DNA of 56,333 nt from Betaproteobacteria bacterium SG8_41 (GCA_001303585.1 LJTT01000027.1:1-56333); one strand, 5' to 3'; positions 40,906 to 49,814 are shown, counted from the first letter of the stretch. A program made the numbers and translations. The notes: generated from the letters alone by a model not told the origin.

Positions 40906-42453
40906 ATGATGGTTTTCAAGTGGCGCCGGGAAAAAGTCGACCATCTCATGGCCGATCCGAAGCGGGCGCGCCAGCTCATCGAGGAACTGCCCGTCAACGA
41001 CGCCAAGGCGCTCGAGGAGATTACCGAGTGGCTGGAGTCCATCAGCCATACACCCGGTTTCAAGGTCGACCAGCGCTTTGACAATGTGAGCCTCCTCGAC
41101 GCCGCGGCGAAGCAGCGTGTGCGCAAGCTCTCGCTCGACTACCTGTCCATGCCCCGCCAGATGAAGTTCCAGGAAATCCGGCTGTGGACCACGATCTTCG
41201 GTTTCTGGGAGCAGCTGGGAGCCGCGTATCTCGCGTGTGCCGATCAGTACGTAGGCGCCGCCGCCGGTCTGACGCTGATTCGCAGGAGCCTGCCGCTGAT
41301 CGTGGCGCGCGCCCAGCGCGCGCTAACCAACCAGGTCAAATGGTTCCTGCTGCGATACGGTCCGGTCGAGCCGCGAATCTGGAAAGACATGGCGCGCCTC
41401 TACCAGATCGCGGATAAGCGGGGTTTTACCGGCAGCTCGATCGAGATCTACCCGGGTTCCCGCCATGCTGGCTCGATGAGATGGGAATTCCTAAAAGCCA
41501 TGATGCTGTCCGTCTCGTCCATGGATGGGCTGTCGCCGATGCGTCAGGAGATTGCGGAGCGGGTAGTGGCTCACTTTTCCAGCATGTTCCAGCTGTCGAA
41601 GCGGCCCGACGGGTGCACCCACTGTTTCGGCCTCGTCTCGCCGAAAGCGCCCGTGCGGATCTACAAGGGCGCGGAGTCCGTCACCGGGCAGCTTTTCTTT
41701 GGCGCGGGCAAGGCGTTTGCTGCGCTCGCGGAACTCATGGAGAGGATCCGTCGGAGCCATGAAGTTCCTCCGGAGGTCGACCTGGGTGGCAGCTACCACC
41801 TGGACGCGGTGGTGGGCGCGCTCCAGCACCTTGAGCTGTGTTGGAACGCGGATCCGCCAGGGCGTAGCTCCGAGCGGCGGCTGATCACAGGCCGCATCAC
41901 GGTAGTGCCCGGATTCAGCGATGCCATGCAGGCGCTCGATCCCAGCACCAGCGACGAACTCGATTTCAGTCAGGACGAGCCAGCGGAGAGCTGGATCGTG
42001 GTCAACGTGAGCGACGGAGGCTACGGCGCCATCATTCCCGGCTTGAAAAGCGACTGGATACGGGTCGGCACGCTGATCGGCATGCAGAGCGAGCACAGCA
42101 GCCGTTGGATGATCGGACTCATCCGGCGCATCGCGTCCGACGAGCACAAGCAGCGGCACGTCGGCATCCAGACGTTGTCGAGGACCGCGATACCCGTCAG
42201 GGTCGTGCGCGCCGGCGTCACCGGCTCATTGTTCAACCTGGGCCGCACGCCGCAACCGGCGATCCTGCTTGCCACGGCTCCGGACGCGCAGGGCGAAATC
42301 GGGATGATCATGCGCGAAGGCATTTTCAGCGTGCGTGACGCAATGGAAATGACCATTGGCGGCAAGTCCTATTTCCTGCAGCCCGTCCGGCTGGTCGAAG
42401 GCGGCGAGGACTTTGACTGGGCTGCGTTCCGCGTTAAGCAGAAAAAGGCGTGA
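40906..42453 (+). CDS. Large conserved protein of unknown function, possible C-terminal PilZ-like domain
   Basis: A 515-residue soluble protein. The N-terminal ~330 residues are helix-rich (EELPVNDAKALEEITEWLES, FWEQLGAAYLACADQYVG, ARAQRALTNQVKWFLLRYG) without recognisable catalytic motif. There is a CTHC pair in PDGCTHCFGLV (about 240). The C-terminal part (WIVVNVSDGGYGAIIP, then RWMIGLIRRIASDEHKQRHVGIQTLS) resembles PilZ-type beta-barrels, which often read W-x-G-x-(V/I)-R-R and Q-x-GI-x-LS, but the RxxxR di-GMP motif is not clear. It may be a betaproteobacterial regulatory protein. Its stop TGA begins a repeat array. Confidence 0.75.
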   Translation: MMVFKWRREKVDHLMADPKRARQLIEELPVNDAKALEEITEWLESISHTPGFKVDQRFDNVSLLDAAAKQRVRKLSLDYLSMPRQMKFQEIRLWTTIFGFWEQLGAAYLACADQYVGAAAGLTLIRRSLPLIVARAQRALTNQVKWFLLRYGPVEPRIWKDMARLYQIADKRGFTGSSIEIYPGSRHAGSMRWEFLKAMMLSVSSMDGLSPMRQEIAERVVAHFSSMFQLSKRPDGCTHCFGLVSPKAPVRIYKGAESVTGQLFFGAGKAFAALAELMERIRRSHEVPPEVDLGGSYHLDAVVGALQHLELCWNADPPGRSSERRLITGRITVVPGFSDAMQALDPSTSDELDFSQDEPAESWIVVNVSDGGYGAIIPGLKSDWIRVGTLIGMQSEHSSRWMIGLIRRIASDEHKQRHVGIQTLSRTAIPVRVVRAGVTGSLFNLGRTPQPAILLATAPDAQGEIGMIMREGIFSVRDAMEMTIGGKSYFLQPVRLVEGGEDFDWAAFRVKQKKA

Positions 42454-42530
42454 GTGGTGAAGGAAGTTTCTTGCGCTTCGACGTCCGAGGTGTGCTAGCC
42501 GGGTCGCTCCTCAGCGCTCACCGTTCACCG
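42450..42530. repeat. Inverted heptamer pair between convergent genes
   Basis: GTGAGTG and GTGAAGG (42450-42463), starting at the stop codon of the upstream gene, face GCTCACCG and TTCACCG (42516-42530), which are their complements. This could act as a bidirectional hairpin. Confidence 0.7.
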
Positions 42531-42531
42531 C

Positions 42532-43212
42532 CTATCCTCTGAGCACATTACGCAACCAGGCGCCGATATCCTGGATTTCCTCCAGACACACCGAGTGCTG
42601 CATCGGATACTGGTGCCACTCCAGGGAGTAGCCGAGGCTGGTGAGATAGGTCATGGATCCGGCTCCCATCGCGTACGGAACCACCGGATCAAAAGTACCG
42701 TGCGCCATGAAGATGGGCGTTGACCTGTTGGCTGGCGCGGCCTCCCCGGGAAAACTCTCTGCCAGCGGCAGATAAGTCGAGAGCGCCATGATTCCCGCCA
42801 GCCGCTCAGTGTGGCGCAATCCGGTCTGCAGCGCGATTGCCCCGCCCTGAGAAAAGCCCGCGAGGATCACCCGGCCGGGCGCGATGCCGCGAGCGGTTTC
42901 GCGCCCGATGAGCGCCTCGATCTGTGCCTGCGATTCGCGCACGCCGCGCTCGTCGGCTCGGCGTGAGTTACCGGCGAGGTCATCGGGCGAGACATCGTAC
43001 CAGGCGCGCATCACGTAGCCGTTGTTGATCGTCACCGCGCGCATCGGCGCGTGCGGGAACACGAAGCGAATCGCGGGAGCGCCAGAGAGATCGAGTTCGT
43101 TCACGACTGGAACGAAATCGTTGCCATCGGCGCCCAGGCCGTGCATCCATATGACAGAAGCCGCTGGATTCGTGTCCGTCTCGACTTCAATGGCTTCCAG
43201 CAGGTTTGGCAT
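42532..43212 (-). CDS. Alpha/beta-hydrolase carboxylesterase/thioesterase (phospholipase/carboxylesterase family)
   Basis: A 226-residue cytoplasmic esterase of the PF02230 type. It shows the oxyanion strand ASVIWMHGLGADGNDFVPV (about 18-36), nucleophile elbow ILAGFSQGGAIALQTGL (Ser about 120), the acid in MAHGTFDPVVPYAMG (about 173) and the His in YPMQHSVCLEEIQDI (about 207). The length matches the family. The broad substrate range of relatives includes short-chain esters and acyl-thioesters. Stand-alone gene in the same direction as mog. Confidence 0.93.
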   Translation of the reverse strand: MPNLLEAIEVETDTNPAASVIWMHGLGADGNDFVPVVNELDLSGAPAIRFVFPHAPMRAVTINNGYVMRAWYDVSPDDLAGNSRRADERGVRESQAQIEALIGRETARGIAPGRVILAGFSQGGAIALQTGLRHTERLAGIMALSTYLPLAESFPGEAAPANRSTPIFMAHGTFDPVVPYAMGAGSMTYLTSLGYSLEWHQYPMQHSVCLEEIQDIGAWLRNVLRG

Positions 43213-43222
43213 TCGAGGAAGA

Positions 43223-43318
43223 TGCGTGAGTGGTGAACAGTGAATGGTGAAGGGACAGAAACCGTCTGCGACTCAATGCTTGCGAACCACTCGATTCACG
43301 ATTCGCTATTCACGCATT
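43223..43318. repeat. Inverted heptamer arms between esterase and mog
   Basis: GTGAGTG, GTGAACA, GTGAATG, GTGAAGG on the left (about 43226-43253) and ACTCGATTCACGATTCGC plus TATTCACG on the right (about 43290-43313) are complementary with the same 7-bp rhythm. The right arm overlaps the last codons of mog. Confidence 0.7.
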
Positions 43319-43912
43319 CGCGGGACGGATAGCGGATTTCGGGCGGAATGCCTTCACGACTGCGTCGTTCGTCTCGATATAGGGTCCGCCGATGAGATCG
43401 ATACAATAGGGCACCGCCGCGAAAATGCCTGGAACGACCTGTTCCCCGTTCGCTCCCTTCACTCCCTCCAGCGTTTCGCGAATCGCCTTCGGCTGTCCCG
43501 GCAGGTTGAGGATGAGGGCCTGTTTGCGGATCACGCCAACCTGGCGCGAAAGGATCGCGGTCGGCACGAACCGCAGGCTCACCTGCCGCATCTGCTCGCC
43601 GAAACCCGGCATGACCTTGTCGGCGACAGCAAGCGTCGCTTCCGGGGTCACATCGCGCGGAGCCGGCCCCGTGCCGCCGGTCGTGAGAACGAGATGGCAA
43701 CCCTCGCGGTCAACAAGCTCCTTCAGCGCCGCCTCGATTGCTGGCCGCTCGTCAGGAATCAGCCGCTTCATCGTCTTCCATCGTGGTGACGTGATCGCTT
43801 TACCGAACCAGTCCTCGAGCGCCGGCAGGCCTTCGTCCTTGTAGACGCCCTGCGAGGCGCGGTCGCTGATCGAAACCAGCCCGATCACGAGTTCTTCATT
43901 GGCTGCGGACAT
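43310..43912 (-). CDS. mog: Molybdopterin adenylyltransferase
   Basis: A 200-residue MogA/MoaB-fold protein that adenylates molybdopterin with MgATP before molybdenum insertion. Recognisable parts are LVIGLVSISDRASQGVYKDEG at the N-terminus, HLVLTTGGTGPAPRDVTPEAT (about 72-92, the MPT-binding GGTG motif), MPGFGEQMRQVSLRFVPTAI and LNLPGQPKAIRETLEGV (about 138-154). Neighbouring darP and pmbA are in the order common in betaproteobacteria. Presence implies molybdoenzymes in the organism, for example a formate dehydrogenase that could also use selenium. Confidence 0.93.
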   Translation of the reverse strand: MSAANEELVIGLVSISDRASQGVYKDEGLPALEDWFGKAITSPRWKTMKRLIPDERPAIEAALKELVDREGCHLVLTTGGTGPAPRDVTPEATLAVADKVMPGFGEQMRQVSLRFVPTAILSRQVGVIRKQALILNLPGQPKAIRETLEGVKGANGEQVVPGIFAAVPYCIDLIGGPYIETNDAVVKAFRPKSAIRPANA

Positions 43913-43946
43913 GGGAAAGAAAGTATATCAGCGATGCGCTAACGAA

Positions 43947-44132
43947 GTGATGAACATTGGTGATGAGAAATAGTGATTAGAAATGGTGATGAGTGCTGGT
44001 GATAAGTTCTGGTGATGAGCAGAGGCAGCCGGTGCCGCTGGGCTCCTATCACCATCAATCATCACCATCAATCATCACCATCAATCATCACCATCAATCA
44101 TCACCATCAATCATCACCATCAATCATCACCC
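43947..44132. repeat. Long inverted pair of 13-bp-period arrays
   Basis: Left arm 43947-44019: five 13-bp units starting GTGAT (GTGATGAACATTG, GTGATGAGAAATA, GTGATTAGAAATG, GTGATGAGTGCTG, GTGATAAGTTCTG) and a partial. Right arm 44048-44132: six identical ATCACCATCAATC units and a final ATCACCC. The arms are complementary around a 28-bp core. The left arm is degenerate and the right arm homogeneous, as if recently expanded. The right arm supplies the stop codon of darP. Confidence 0.9.
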
Positions 44133-44611
44133 TTTTCAAGCAAGGAACGAAGCGCCCTGAAAAGTTCCCGGGAGCTGCGAGGGGGGCTGTTTTCGGCGCG
44201 CTCCTTGCGCGCAGCCTCGATGAGCGCGCGCAGCCGGGACATGTTCGCGTCGGGCCGCTCGGCGAGCAGCCTTGCGAGACCGTCCCGGTCGTCGAGCAGG
44301 CGCTTGCGCCAGGCCTCGACGCGCTGGAGCGAGGCGGTTTGCCGGTGCGCGCGCGCGCGCCGCTCGTCTAGCATTGCGCGGATCGGCTCGGGATTCACGC
44401 CGCGCATCAGTTTGCCGATGTACTGGAGCTGGCGGCGCCTTGCCTCAAACCGGGTAATGCTCCGTGCCTGCGCGACCGCGTCGCGCAGGGCGTCCGGGAG
44501 GTCCAGGGCGGCGAGCTGCTCATCGGGCAGCTCCACGAGCTCGACGCCAAGTTCCTGCAGCGCGAGCATCTCCCTCTTGCGGCGGGTCTTGCTCGGGGTC
44601 TCTTCGGTCAT
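44120..44611 (-). CDS. darP: Ribosome biogenesis factor DarP (YjgA/DUF615)
   Basis: A 163-residue protein of the YjgA family that associates with late 50S precursors. Characteristic segments: KTRRKREMLALQELGVELVE at the N-terminus, ITRFEARRRQLQYIGKLMRG (about 53-72), ERRARAHRQTASLQRVEAWR and the C-terminal LFRALRSLLEKGDD. The start MTEETPSKTRRKRE at 44611 is chosen. The last codons and the TGA stop lie in the 13-bp repeat array (complement of ATCATCACCC), so the C-terminus is repeat-derived. It is divergent from pmbA, a conserved pairing in proteobacteria. Confidence 0.92.
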   Translation of the reverse strand: MTEETPSKTRRKREMLALQELGVELVELPDEQLAALDLPDALRDAVAQARSITRFEARRRQLQYIGKLMRGVNPEPIRAMLDERRARAHRQTASLQRVEAWRKRLLDDRDGLARLLAERPDANMSRLRALIEAARKERAENSPPRSSRELFRALRSLLEKGDD

Positions 44612-44744
44612 GAAAAGGCGTGAATTCGGGCCGGGCGGGCTGATATGATAAGCGCTTTTCCGGTGGTCGGCGGCTGCCTGCACGCGATTCCTGCGCGCCG
44701 TAGGCTGCTGGCCGATGAATTTTTTCACCACTGACCGCGTCGAA

Positions 44745-46085
44745 ATGTCCGAATCCCACTTTGCCCACGGCGACGATAAGCTGCGGCAGATCGCCCGCGA
44801 CGTGCTTGAACACGCCATGAAGCGTGGCGCGAGTGCCGCGGAGACGGAAGTCAGCGATGGTTTCGGGCAAACCGTCACCGTGCGGCAGGCCGAAGTCGAG
44901 ACGATCGAATACAACCGCGACAAGGGCATTGGTGTCACGGTCTACCTGGGCAAGCAGCGCGGGCACGCCAGCACGACGGATTTCTCGGCGCAGGCCGTCC
45001 GCGACACCGTGGATGCGGCGCTCTCGATCGCCCGCTTTACCGCGACGGACGAGTGCGCCGGGCTCGCAGACGAGGATATGCTTGCGCGATCGATTCCGGA
45101 TCTCGATCTCTGGCATCCGTGGGGACTCTCGGTGGAGCGCGCAATCGAGCTTGCCAAGGCGTGCGAGCAGGCCGGATTCGCCGCCGATTCGCGACTGACC
45201 AATTCGGAGGGCGCCACCGTCTCGACGCAGGAATCCCATTTTATCTATGGCAATTCACTGGGATTCCTCGCGGGCTACCCGAGCTCGCGCCACGGGGTCT
45301 GGTGCGCTCTCGTTGCCGGAAAAAACGACGACATGCAGCGCGACGAATGGTACGAGACCGCCCGCGACGGCGTGGAGTTGCCAACAGTCGAAAGCGTGGG
45401 GCGCCGGGCGGGAGAGCGGGCGGCGGGGCGGCTCGGCGCGCGCAAGATCACCACACGGCAGGCGCCGGTGCTCTTTGAGGCGCCGCTGGCATCGAGCCTC
45501 ATCGGCCATTTTGCCGCGGCGGTCTCGGGCGGCAATCTTTACCGGAAATCGTCCTTTCTTCTCGACAGTGCCGGCAAGCCCGTCTTCTCCGCCAACGTTA
45601 ACATCGCTGAGCAGCCGCACGTGCCGAAGGGGTTGGCGAGCGCCCCGTTCGACGAGGAGGGCGTGGCGACCCGGAGCCGCGACGTCGTGAGCAGCGGCAT
45701 CGTGCAGGGGTATTTCCTGAGCAGTTACTCCGGTCGCAAGCTCGCGCTGAAAACCACCGGCAACGCCGGCGGGACTCACAATCTGATCCTGCGCGACACG
45801 GGCGCCGATTTTGCAGGACTGCTGAAGGCCATGGGGACCGGGCTGCTCGTGACCGAGTTGATGGGTCAAGGCGTGAACTCGGTGACCGGCGACTACTCGC
45901 GTGGCGCTGCCGGCTTTTGGGTAGAGAACGGCGCGGTGGCTTATCCAGTTCAGGAAATCACGATCGCGGGAAATCTGAAGGACATGTACCGCGCGATCGT
46001 TGCAGTGGGCAACGACATCGTGCGGCGCGGCGCGCGCCAGTGCGGCTCGATTCTCATCGAGCGTATGACAGTCGCGGGCGACTAG
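44745..46085 (+). CDS. pmbA: Metalloprotease PmbA (TldE)
   Basis: A 446-residue PmbA/TldE protein, partner of TldD in a heterodimeric peptidase that processes microcins or modified peptides and CcdA. The start MSESHFAHGDDKLRQIARDV at 44745 fits the family better than ATG 44715. Further marks are AETEVSDGFGQTVTVRQAEVE, STTDFSAQAVRDTVDAAL, the segment LFEAPLASSLIGHFAAAVSGG (about 247) and the C-terminal EITIAGNLKDMYRAIVAVGNDI. Divergent from darP over 133 bp. tldD is not in the window. Confidence 0.93.
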   Translation: MSESHFAHGDDKLRQIARDVLEHAMKRGASAAETEVSDGFGQTVTVRQAEVETIEYNRDKGIGVTVYLGKQRGHASTTDFSAQAVRDTVDAALSIARFTATDECAGLADEDMLARSIPDLDLWHPWGLSVERAIELAKACEQAGFAADSRLTNSEGATVSTQESHFIYGNSLGFLAGYPSSRHGVWCALVAGKNDDMQRDEWYETARDGVELPTVESVGRRAGERAAGRLGARKITTRQAPVLFEAPLASSLIGHFAAAVSGGNLYRKSSFLLDSAGKPVFSANVNIAEQPHVPKGLASAPFDEEGVATRSRDVVSSGIVQGYFLSSYSGRKLALKTTGNAGGTHNLILRDTGADFAGLLKAMGTGLLVTELMGQGVNSVTGDYSRGAAGFWVENGAVAYPVQEITIAGNLKDMYRAIVAVGNDIVRRGARQCGSILIERMTVAGD

Positions 46086-46097
46086 GTCGCCAAGCGA

Positions 46098-46312
46098 CAT
46101 TCCGCGTTCCGAGTTCCGTGTTCAATGTTCCGGGTTCAAAGTTCAAAGCCGTTCAGCGTTCAAAGTTCAATGTTCCATGTTCAAAGTTAAAAGTGAGGAA
46201 CTTCGCAAACCGCTGCCGTGCAATCTTGCTTGAACCTTGAACCTTGAACCTTGAACCTTGAACCTTGAACCTTGAACCTTGAACCTTGAACCTTGAACCT
46301 TGAACCTTGAAC
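46098..46312. repeat. Inverted heptamer arms with 12 perfect CTTGAAC units
   Basis: Left arm (about 46101-46189): degenerate units such as GTTCAAA, GTTCAAT and GTTCCGG. Core with GGAACTTC (46197) and GCCGTGCAA (46215). Right arm: twelve identical CTTGAAC units, 46229-46312. The arms are complementary (GTTCAAG/CTTGAAC). The core words recur with the same 18-bp spacing at 51134-51160. Confidence 0.92.
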
Positions 46313-46333
46313 TCCGAAGGAACGGAGGACGTT

Positions 46334-47434
46334 ATGAAGCGACGCGTATTTCTGACGCGGGCAGCGGCGGGCGCCGCTGCGGGCGCGGTCGCTGCGCCGG
46401 CCATTGCACAGTCCCAGCCGCAGATTCATTGGCGCCTGGCGTCTAGCTTTCCCAAGAGCCTCGATACGCTTTACGGGGCCGCGGAGCTGCTCGTCAAACG
46501 CGTTGCGCAGGCGACCGCCGGCAAGTTCCAGATCCGGCTCTTTGCGGGCGGAGAGATCGTTCCGGGCCTGCAAGTTCTCGATGCCGTACAGAATGGTACG
46601 GTGGAATGCGGGCACACAGCGCCCTATTACTACATCGGCAAGGATCCCGCCTTTGCGTTCGCTACAGCGCTCCCGTTCGGCCTGAACGCGCGGCAGCAGA
46701 ACGCCTGGATGTATTACGGGGGCGGGATGCGCGCGATGGCCGATCTTTTTGCCGAGTATGGTTGCATTCAATTCCCCGGGGGCAACACGGGCGCGCAGAT
46801 GGGGGGTTGGTACCGCAAGGAGATCCAGAGCGTCGAGGATCTCAAGGGTTTGAAGATGCGCATCGGCGGCCTGGGCGGGCAGGTGCTTGCCAGGCTTGGC
46901 GTCGTGCCGCAGCAGATCGCGGGCGGTGAAATCTACCAGGCACTCGAACGCGGCACGATCGACGCAGTCGAGTGGGTGGGGCCATACGACGACGAGAAGC
47001 TGGGCTTTCACAAGGTTGCCCGGTATTACTACTACCCCGGTTGGTGGGAAGGTGGCCCGCAGCTCTCCCTCATCGTGAACCTCAAGAAGTGGGCGGAGCT
47101 GCCGGAGGCGTACCGGGGCGTGTTCGAGGCCGCGTGTGCCGAATCCAATGTGCACATGCTCGCGCGCTACGATGCTGGCAACCCTGCGGCATTGCGACGG
47201 GTGGTCGGAGGTGGCGCGCAGTTGCGCGTGTTTCCGCGACCAGTGCTCGAAGCCTGCCTCGACGCGGCGAATGAGCTCTATGCGGAACTTTCCGCGAAGA
47301 GCGCGCATTTCAAGCGCATCTTTGAAGGCTGGAGCCGTTTCCGCGCTGATCAATTCCTCTGGTTCCGGGTCGCGGAATCGGCCTATGACAATTTTGTTTT
47401 CCAGTCAGCGACTCGCCGCCCCGCTAAGAAATAG
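46334..47434 (+). CDS. dctP: TRAP transporter substrate-binding protein (DctP family, Tat-exported)
   Basis: A 366-residue periplasmic receptor with a twin-arginine signal (MKRRVFLTRAAAGAAAG, cleavage near AIAQ). The mature pattern HWRLASSFPKSLDTLYGAAE, FQIRLFAGGEIVPGLQVLDA, GLKMRIGGLGGQVLARLG and EWVGPYDDEKLGFH is that of TRAP receptors of the TakP type for 2-oxo acids; the conserved Arg of MRIGG binds the ligand carboxylate. ATG 46334 has GGAGG upstream after the repeat array. It faces the dctQM pair transcribed from the other strand, with which it probably functions. Confidence 0.93.
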   Translation: MKRRVFLTRAAAGAAAGAVAAPAIAQSQPQIHWRLASSFPKSLDTLYGAAELLVKRVAQATAGKFQIRLFAGGEIVPGLQVLDAVQNGTVECGHTAPYYYIGKDPAFAFATALPFGLNARQQNAWMYYGGGMRAMADLFAEYGCIQFPGGNTGAQMGGWYRKEIQSVEDLKGLKMRIGGLGGQVLARLGVVPQQIAGGEIYQALERGTIDAVEWVGPYDDEKLGFHKVARYYYYPGWWEGGPQLSLIVNLKKWAELPEAYRGVFEAACAESNVHMLARYDAGNPAALRRVVGGGAQLRVFPRPVLEACLDAANELYAELSAKSAHFKRIFEGWSRFRADQFLWFRVAESAYDNFVFQSATRRPAKK

Positions 47435-47445
47435 TTTTTTTGCCG

Positions 47446-47472
47446 TGGATGAACGCAGATACACGCCGATCA
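47446..47472. repeat. Decamer repeat
   Basis: GATGAACGCAGATACACGCC followed by GATCAATG shows 10-bp units of the family seen at 22828, 33044 and 49108. It lies between the convergent dctP and dctM genes. Confidence 0.6.
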
Positions 47473-47536
47473 ATGTTGGTCAAACGTGAATCGGAGTTCG
47501 GGCGAGTATCCCTCAACACTGGTCACCGGTCGCGCG

Positions 47537-49015
47537 TCATCGATTTTCCCGAAGCATGCGCTCGATCTCCGCGTTAGCCTTGTCTTCCTCGCTCATCTGA
47601 CCGTCAGCCGGGCGTGCCTGCTTCGGTTCCTTTCGGGCGTCCGGCTCGACCGACGGAATCCGGATCTCGATGTTCGACGGATCCGGCCCGGCACGCTCGG
47701 TGACGTGAGTCACCAGTCGCGGGTAGGCAATCACGATCCCGAGAGCGATCAATTGCACGCAGACAAAGGGAACGATGCCGCGGTAGATTTCGCTGGTCTT
47801 GATCCCGGCCGGCGCAACGCTGCGCAGATAGAACAGCGAGAACCCGAACGGGGGCGTCAGAAACGAGGTCTGCAGGTTGAGGCCGATCATGATCGCGAAC
47901 CAAACCGGGTCAAGCCCGAGCTTTGCCGCGACCGGGCCGAGCAATGGCAGCAGAATGAAGGCGATCTCAAAGAAATCGAGGAAAAAACCAAGGACGAAGA
48001 CCAGAACATTGACCGTGATAATGAATCCCCACACCCCGCCGGGCACCATCATGAACAGACGCTCTACCCACAAGTCGCCGTCGACGGCGCGAAAGACCAG
48101 CGCGAAGACCGTCGATCCGATCAGGATGAACATGACGAAGCTCGCGAGGCGCGTGGTGGAGTCCAGTGCTTCGCGCAGCAGGCGAGCATTGAGCCGGCGC
48201 TTCGCTGCCGCCAGCGCCATCGCGCCGACCGCGCCCATCGCACCGCCTTCGGTAGGCGTTGCAATGCCCATGAAGATCGAGCCTAGCACGAGAAAAATCA
48301 ACACGATCGGCGGCACCAATACGAACAGGGCGTGCCGGTAGAGCGGCCAGCCCGCGAGGGTGCGGGCAGCGGGCGGCAAGGCGGGCGCTGCCGCGGGGTT
48401 GAGCCAGGACGCCAGCGCGACGTATATCGCAAGCAGGCCGATTAGAACGGCCGCCGGCCCGAGCGCGCCGAGATACATGTCGCCCACCGAGGCGCCGAGC
48501 ACGTCGGCGAGCACGATAAGAACGATCGACGGCGGGATGATCTGGGCGAGCGTTCCCGAAGCGCAGATTACGCCCGTTGATAGGCGGCGCGAATAGCCGT
48601 AGCGCAGCATGACCGGCAGCGAAATAAGACCCATGGCGATAACGGACGCAGCGATCACGCCGGTCGCCGCTGCGAGCAGGGCTCCGACAAAGATCACGGC
48701 GTAGGCGACACCGCCTCGCACCGGCCCGAAGAGCTGGCCGACGGTATCGAGAAGGTCCTCGGCCATACCGCTTCGCTCCAGGATCAGTCCCATGAACGTG
48801 AAGAAAGGGATGGCGAGCAGCAACTGGTTCTGCATGATGCCGAACAGCCGTTGCGGCAGGGCCTGGAGCAGTTCCGGTTGCAGCAGCCCGAGTTCGAAGC
48901 CTATGAAGGCGAAGAGCAGGCCATTGGCCGCGAGCGCGAAAGCAACCGGGTAGCCGAGCAACAGGAGCAGGGCCAGGCACGCAAACATCAGAGGGGCCAT
49001 CAGCTCGAATGCCAC
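47537..49015 (-). CDS. dctM: TRAP transporter large permease (DctM family)
   Basis: A 492-residue membrane protein with about 12-14 helices, the transport subunit of a Na+-driven TRAP system. Typical stretches: PLMFACLALLLLLGYPVAFA at the N-terminus, LLLAIPFFTFMGLILERSGM, MGLISLPVMLRYGYSRRLST, ASGTLAQIIPPSIVLIVLAD and ATPTEGGAMGAVGAMALA. The C-terminal extension (EPDARKEPKQARPADGQMSE) is cytoplasmic and charged. Start GTG 49015 (VAFELMAPLMF) is preferred, with ATG 49000 as alternative, because upstream codons come from a heptamer array. dctQ lies 138 bp upstream on the same strand. Confidence 0.92.
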   Translation of the reverse strand: MAFELMAPLMFACLALLLLLGYPVAFALAANGLLFAFIGFELGLLQPELLQALPQRLFGIMQNQLLLAIPFFTFMGLILERSGMAEDLLDTVGQLFGPVRGGVAYAVIFVGALLAAATGVIAASVIAMGLISLPVMLRYGYSRRLSTGVICASGTLAQIIPPSIVLIVLADVLGASVGDMYLGALGPAAVLIGLLAIYVALASWLNPAAAPALPPAARTLAGWPLYRHALFVLVPPIVLIFLVLGSIFMGIATPTEGGAMGAVGAMALAAAKRRLNARLLREALDSTTRLASFVMFILIGSTVFALVFRAVDGDLWVERLFMMVPGGVWGFIITVNVLVFVLGFFLDFFEIAFILLPLLGPVAAKLGLDPVWFAIMIGLNLQTSFLTPPFGFSLFYLRSVAPAGIKTSEIYRGIVPFVCVQLIALGIVIAYPRLVTHVTERAGPDPSNIEIRIPSVEPDARKEPKQARPADGQMSEEDKANAEIERMLRENR

Positions 49016-49027
49016 TGTCTGACCCCC

Positions 49028-49138
49028 GTGAATCGTGAATTGTGAATCGTGAATGGAAACACCGCACAACCTGTGTGTTGAGGTTCAGCCAATCGCGATT
49101 GCCAGGGTTGATCCGCGTTTATCTGCGTTCATCTGCGG
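49028..49138. repeat. Heptamer array and decamer array between dctQ and dctM
   Basis: Four units GTGAATC, GTGAATT, GTGAATC, GTGAATG at 49028-49055, then reverse decamers (CCGCGTTTATCTGCGTTCAT followed by CTGCGG) at about 49113-49138. Confidence 0.8.
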
Positions 49139-49153
49139 CAAAAAACATTCTGC

Positions 49154-49705
49154 TCACAGCTCGTGCTCCGGATCACGCCGCGCTTGTTCTGCGGGAGCGA
49201 GCCCGCGCAGAAAGGCGATGCGCTTGATGCTCTCGGACACGCCCTGCAGCATGAGCAGCAGGAAGGCGAGCGGGATGACGAACTTGATCGGCCAGCGCAG
49301 GAGGCCGCCCGCGTCGGCGGAAACCTCGTCGATACGATAGGACTCGAGGAATGCGCTCCAGCCAAACCAGAGCATGATCGCCGCTGCCGGCAACAGCATA
49401 AACAGCCCGCCGAGAAGATCGATCCACGCCCGCGCCCGGCTCGAAAGGCGCGCCGAGACGATGTCGATCCGCACGTGGGCGTTGTGCTTGAGCGTGTAGC
49501 CGGCTGCGCAGAGAAACACAATTGAATAGAGGTACCACTGGATTTCGAGGAACGCGTTTGAGCTGAAGTTGAAGCCGTAACGCGCGACTGCATTGGCGGC
49601 ACTAATCAGGATGCAGGCAAGCACCAGCCACGCGGCGTAGCGGCCCGCGCGCTCGTTTAGCGCATCGATCCAGCGCGAGCAGGCGAGCAGAAAACGCATG
49701 ATCAT
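49154..49705 (-). CDS. dctQ: TRAP transporter small permease (DctQ family)
   Basis: A 183-residue four-helix membrane protein, the small subunit of the TRAP transporter. Helices correspond to AAWLVLACILISAANAVARY, EIQWYLYSIVFLCAAGYTL, IDLLGGLFMLLPAAAIMLWF and FVIPLAFLLLMLQGVSESIK. The family motif NAHVRIDIVSARLSSRARAW follows the second helix. Start is ATG 49705 (MIMRFLLACSRW), with TTG 49708 or ATG 49699 possible. It is first of the dctQM pair, whose receptor gene is convergent. Confidence 0.9.
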   Translation of the reverse strand: MIMRFLLACSRWIDALNERAGRYAAWLVLACILISAANAVARYGFNFSSNAFLEIQWYLYSIVFLCAAGYTLKHNAHVRIDIVSARLSSRARAWIDLLGGLFMLLPAAAIMLWFGWSAFLESYRIDEVSADAGGLLRWPIKFVIPLAFLLLMLQGVSESIKRIAFLRGLAPAEQARRDPEHEL

Positions 49706-49814
49706 CAACGGCCGGGGAGGAAGCCGAGGATTTTGCCGGAACCGGTCGAGCGGGCCAAGGCGGCCAGCGCCGGGCGCTGAACGCGCGTGCCCCGGTCGCG
49801 GTTCTTCAGTGCTA

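Noticed and set aside
44048..44132. CRISPR array
   Set aside because: The 13-bp units are contiguous without spacers, no cas genes are present, and the array has a complementary left arm.
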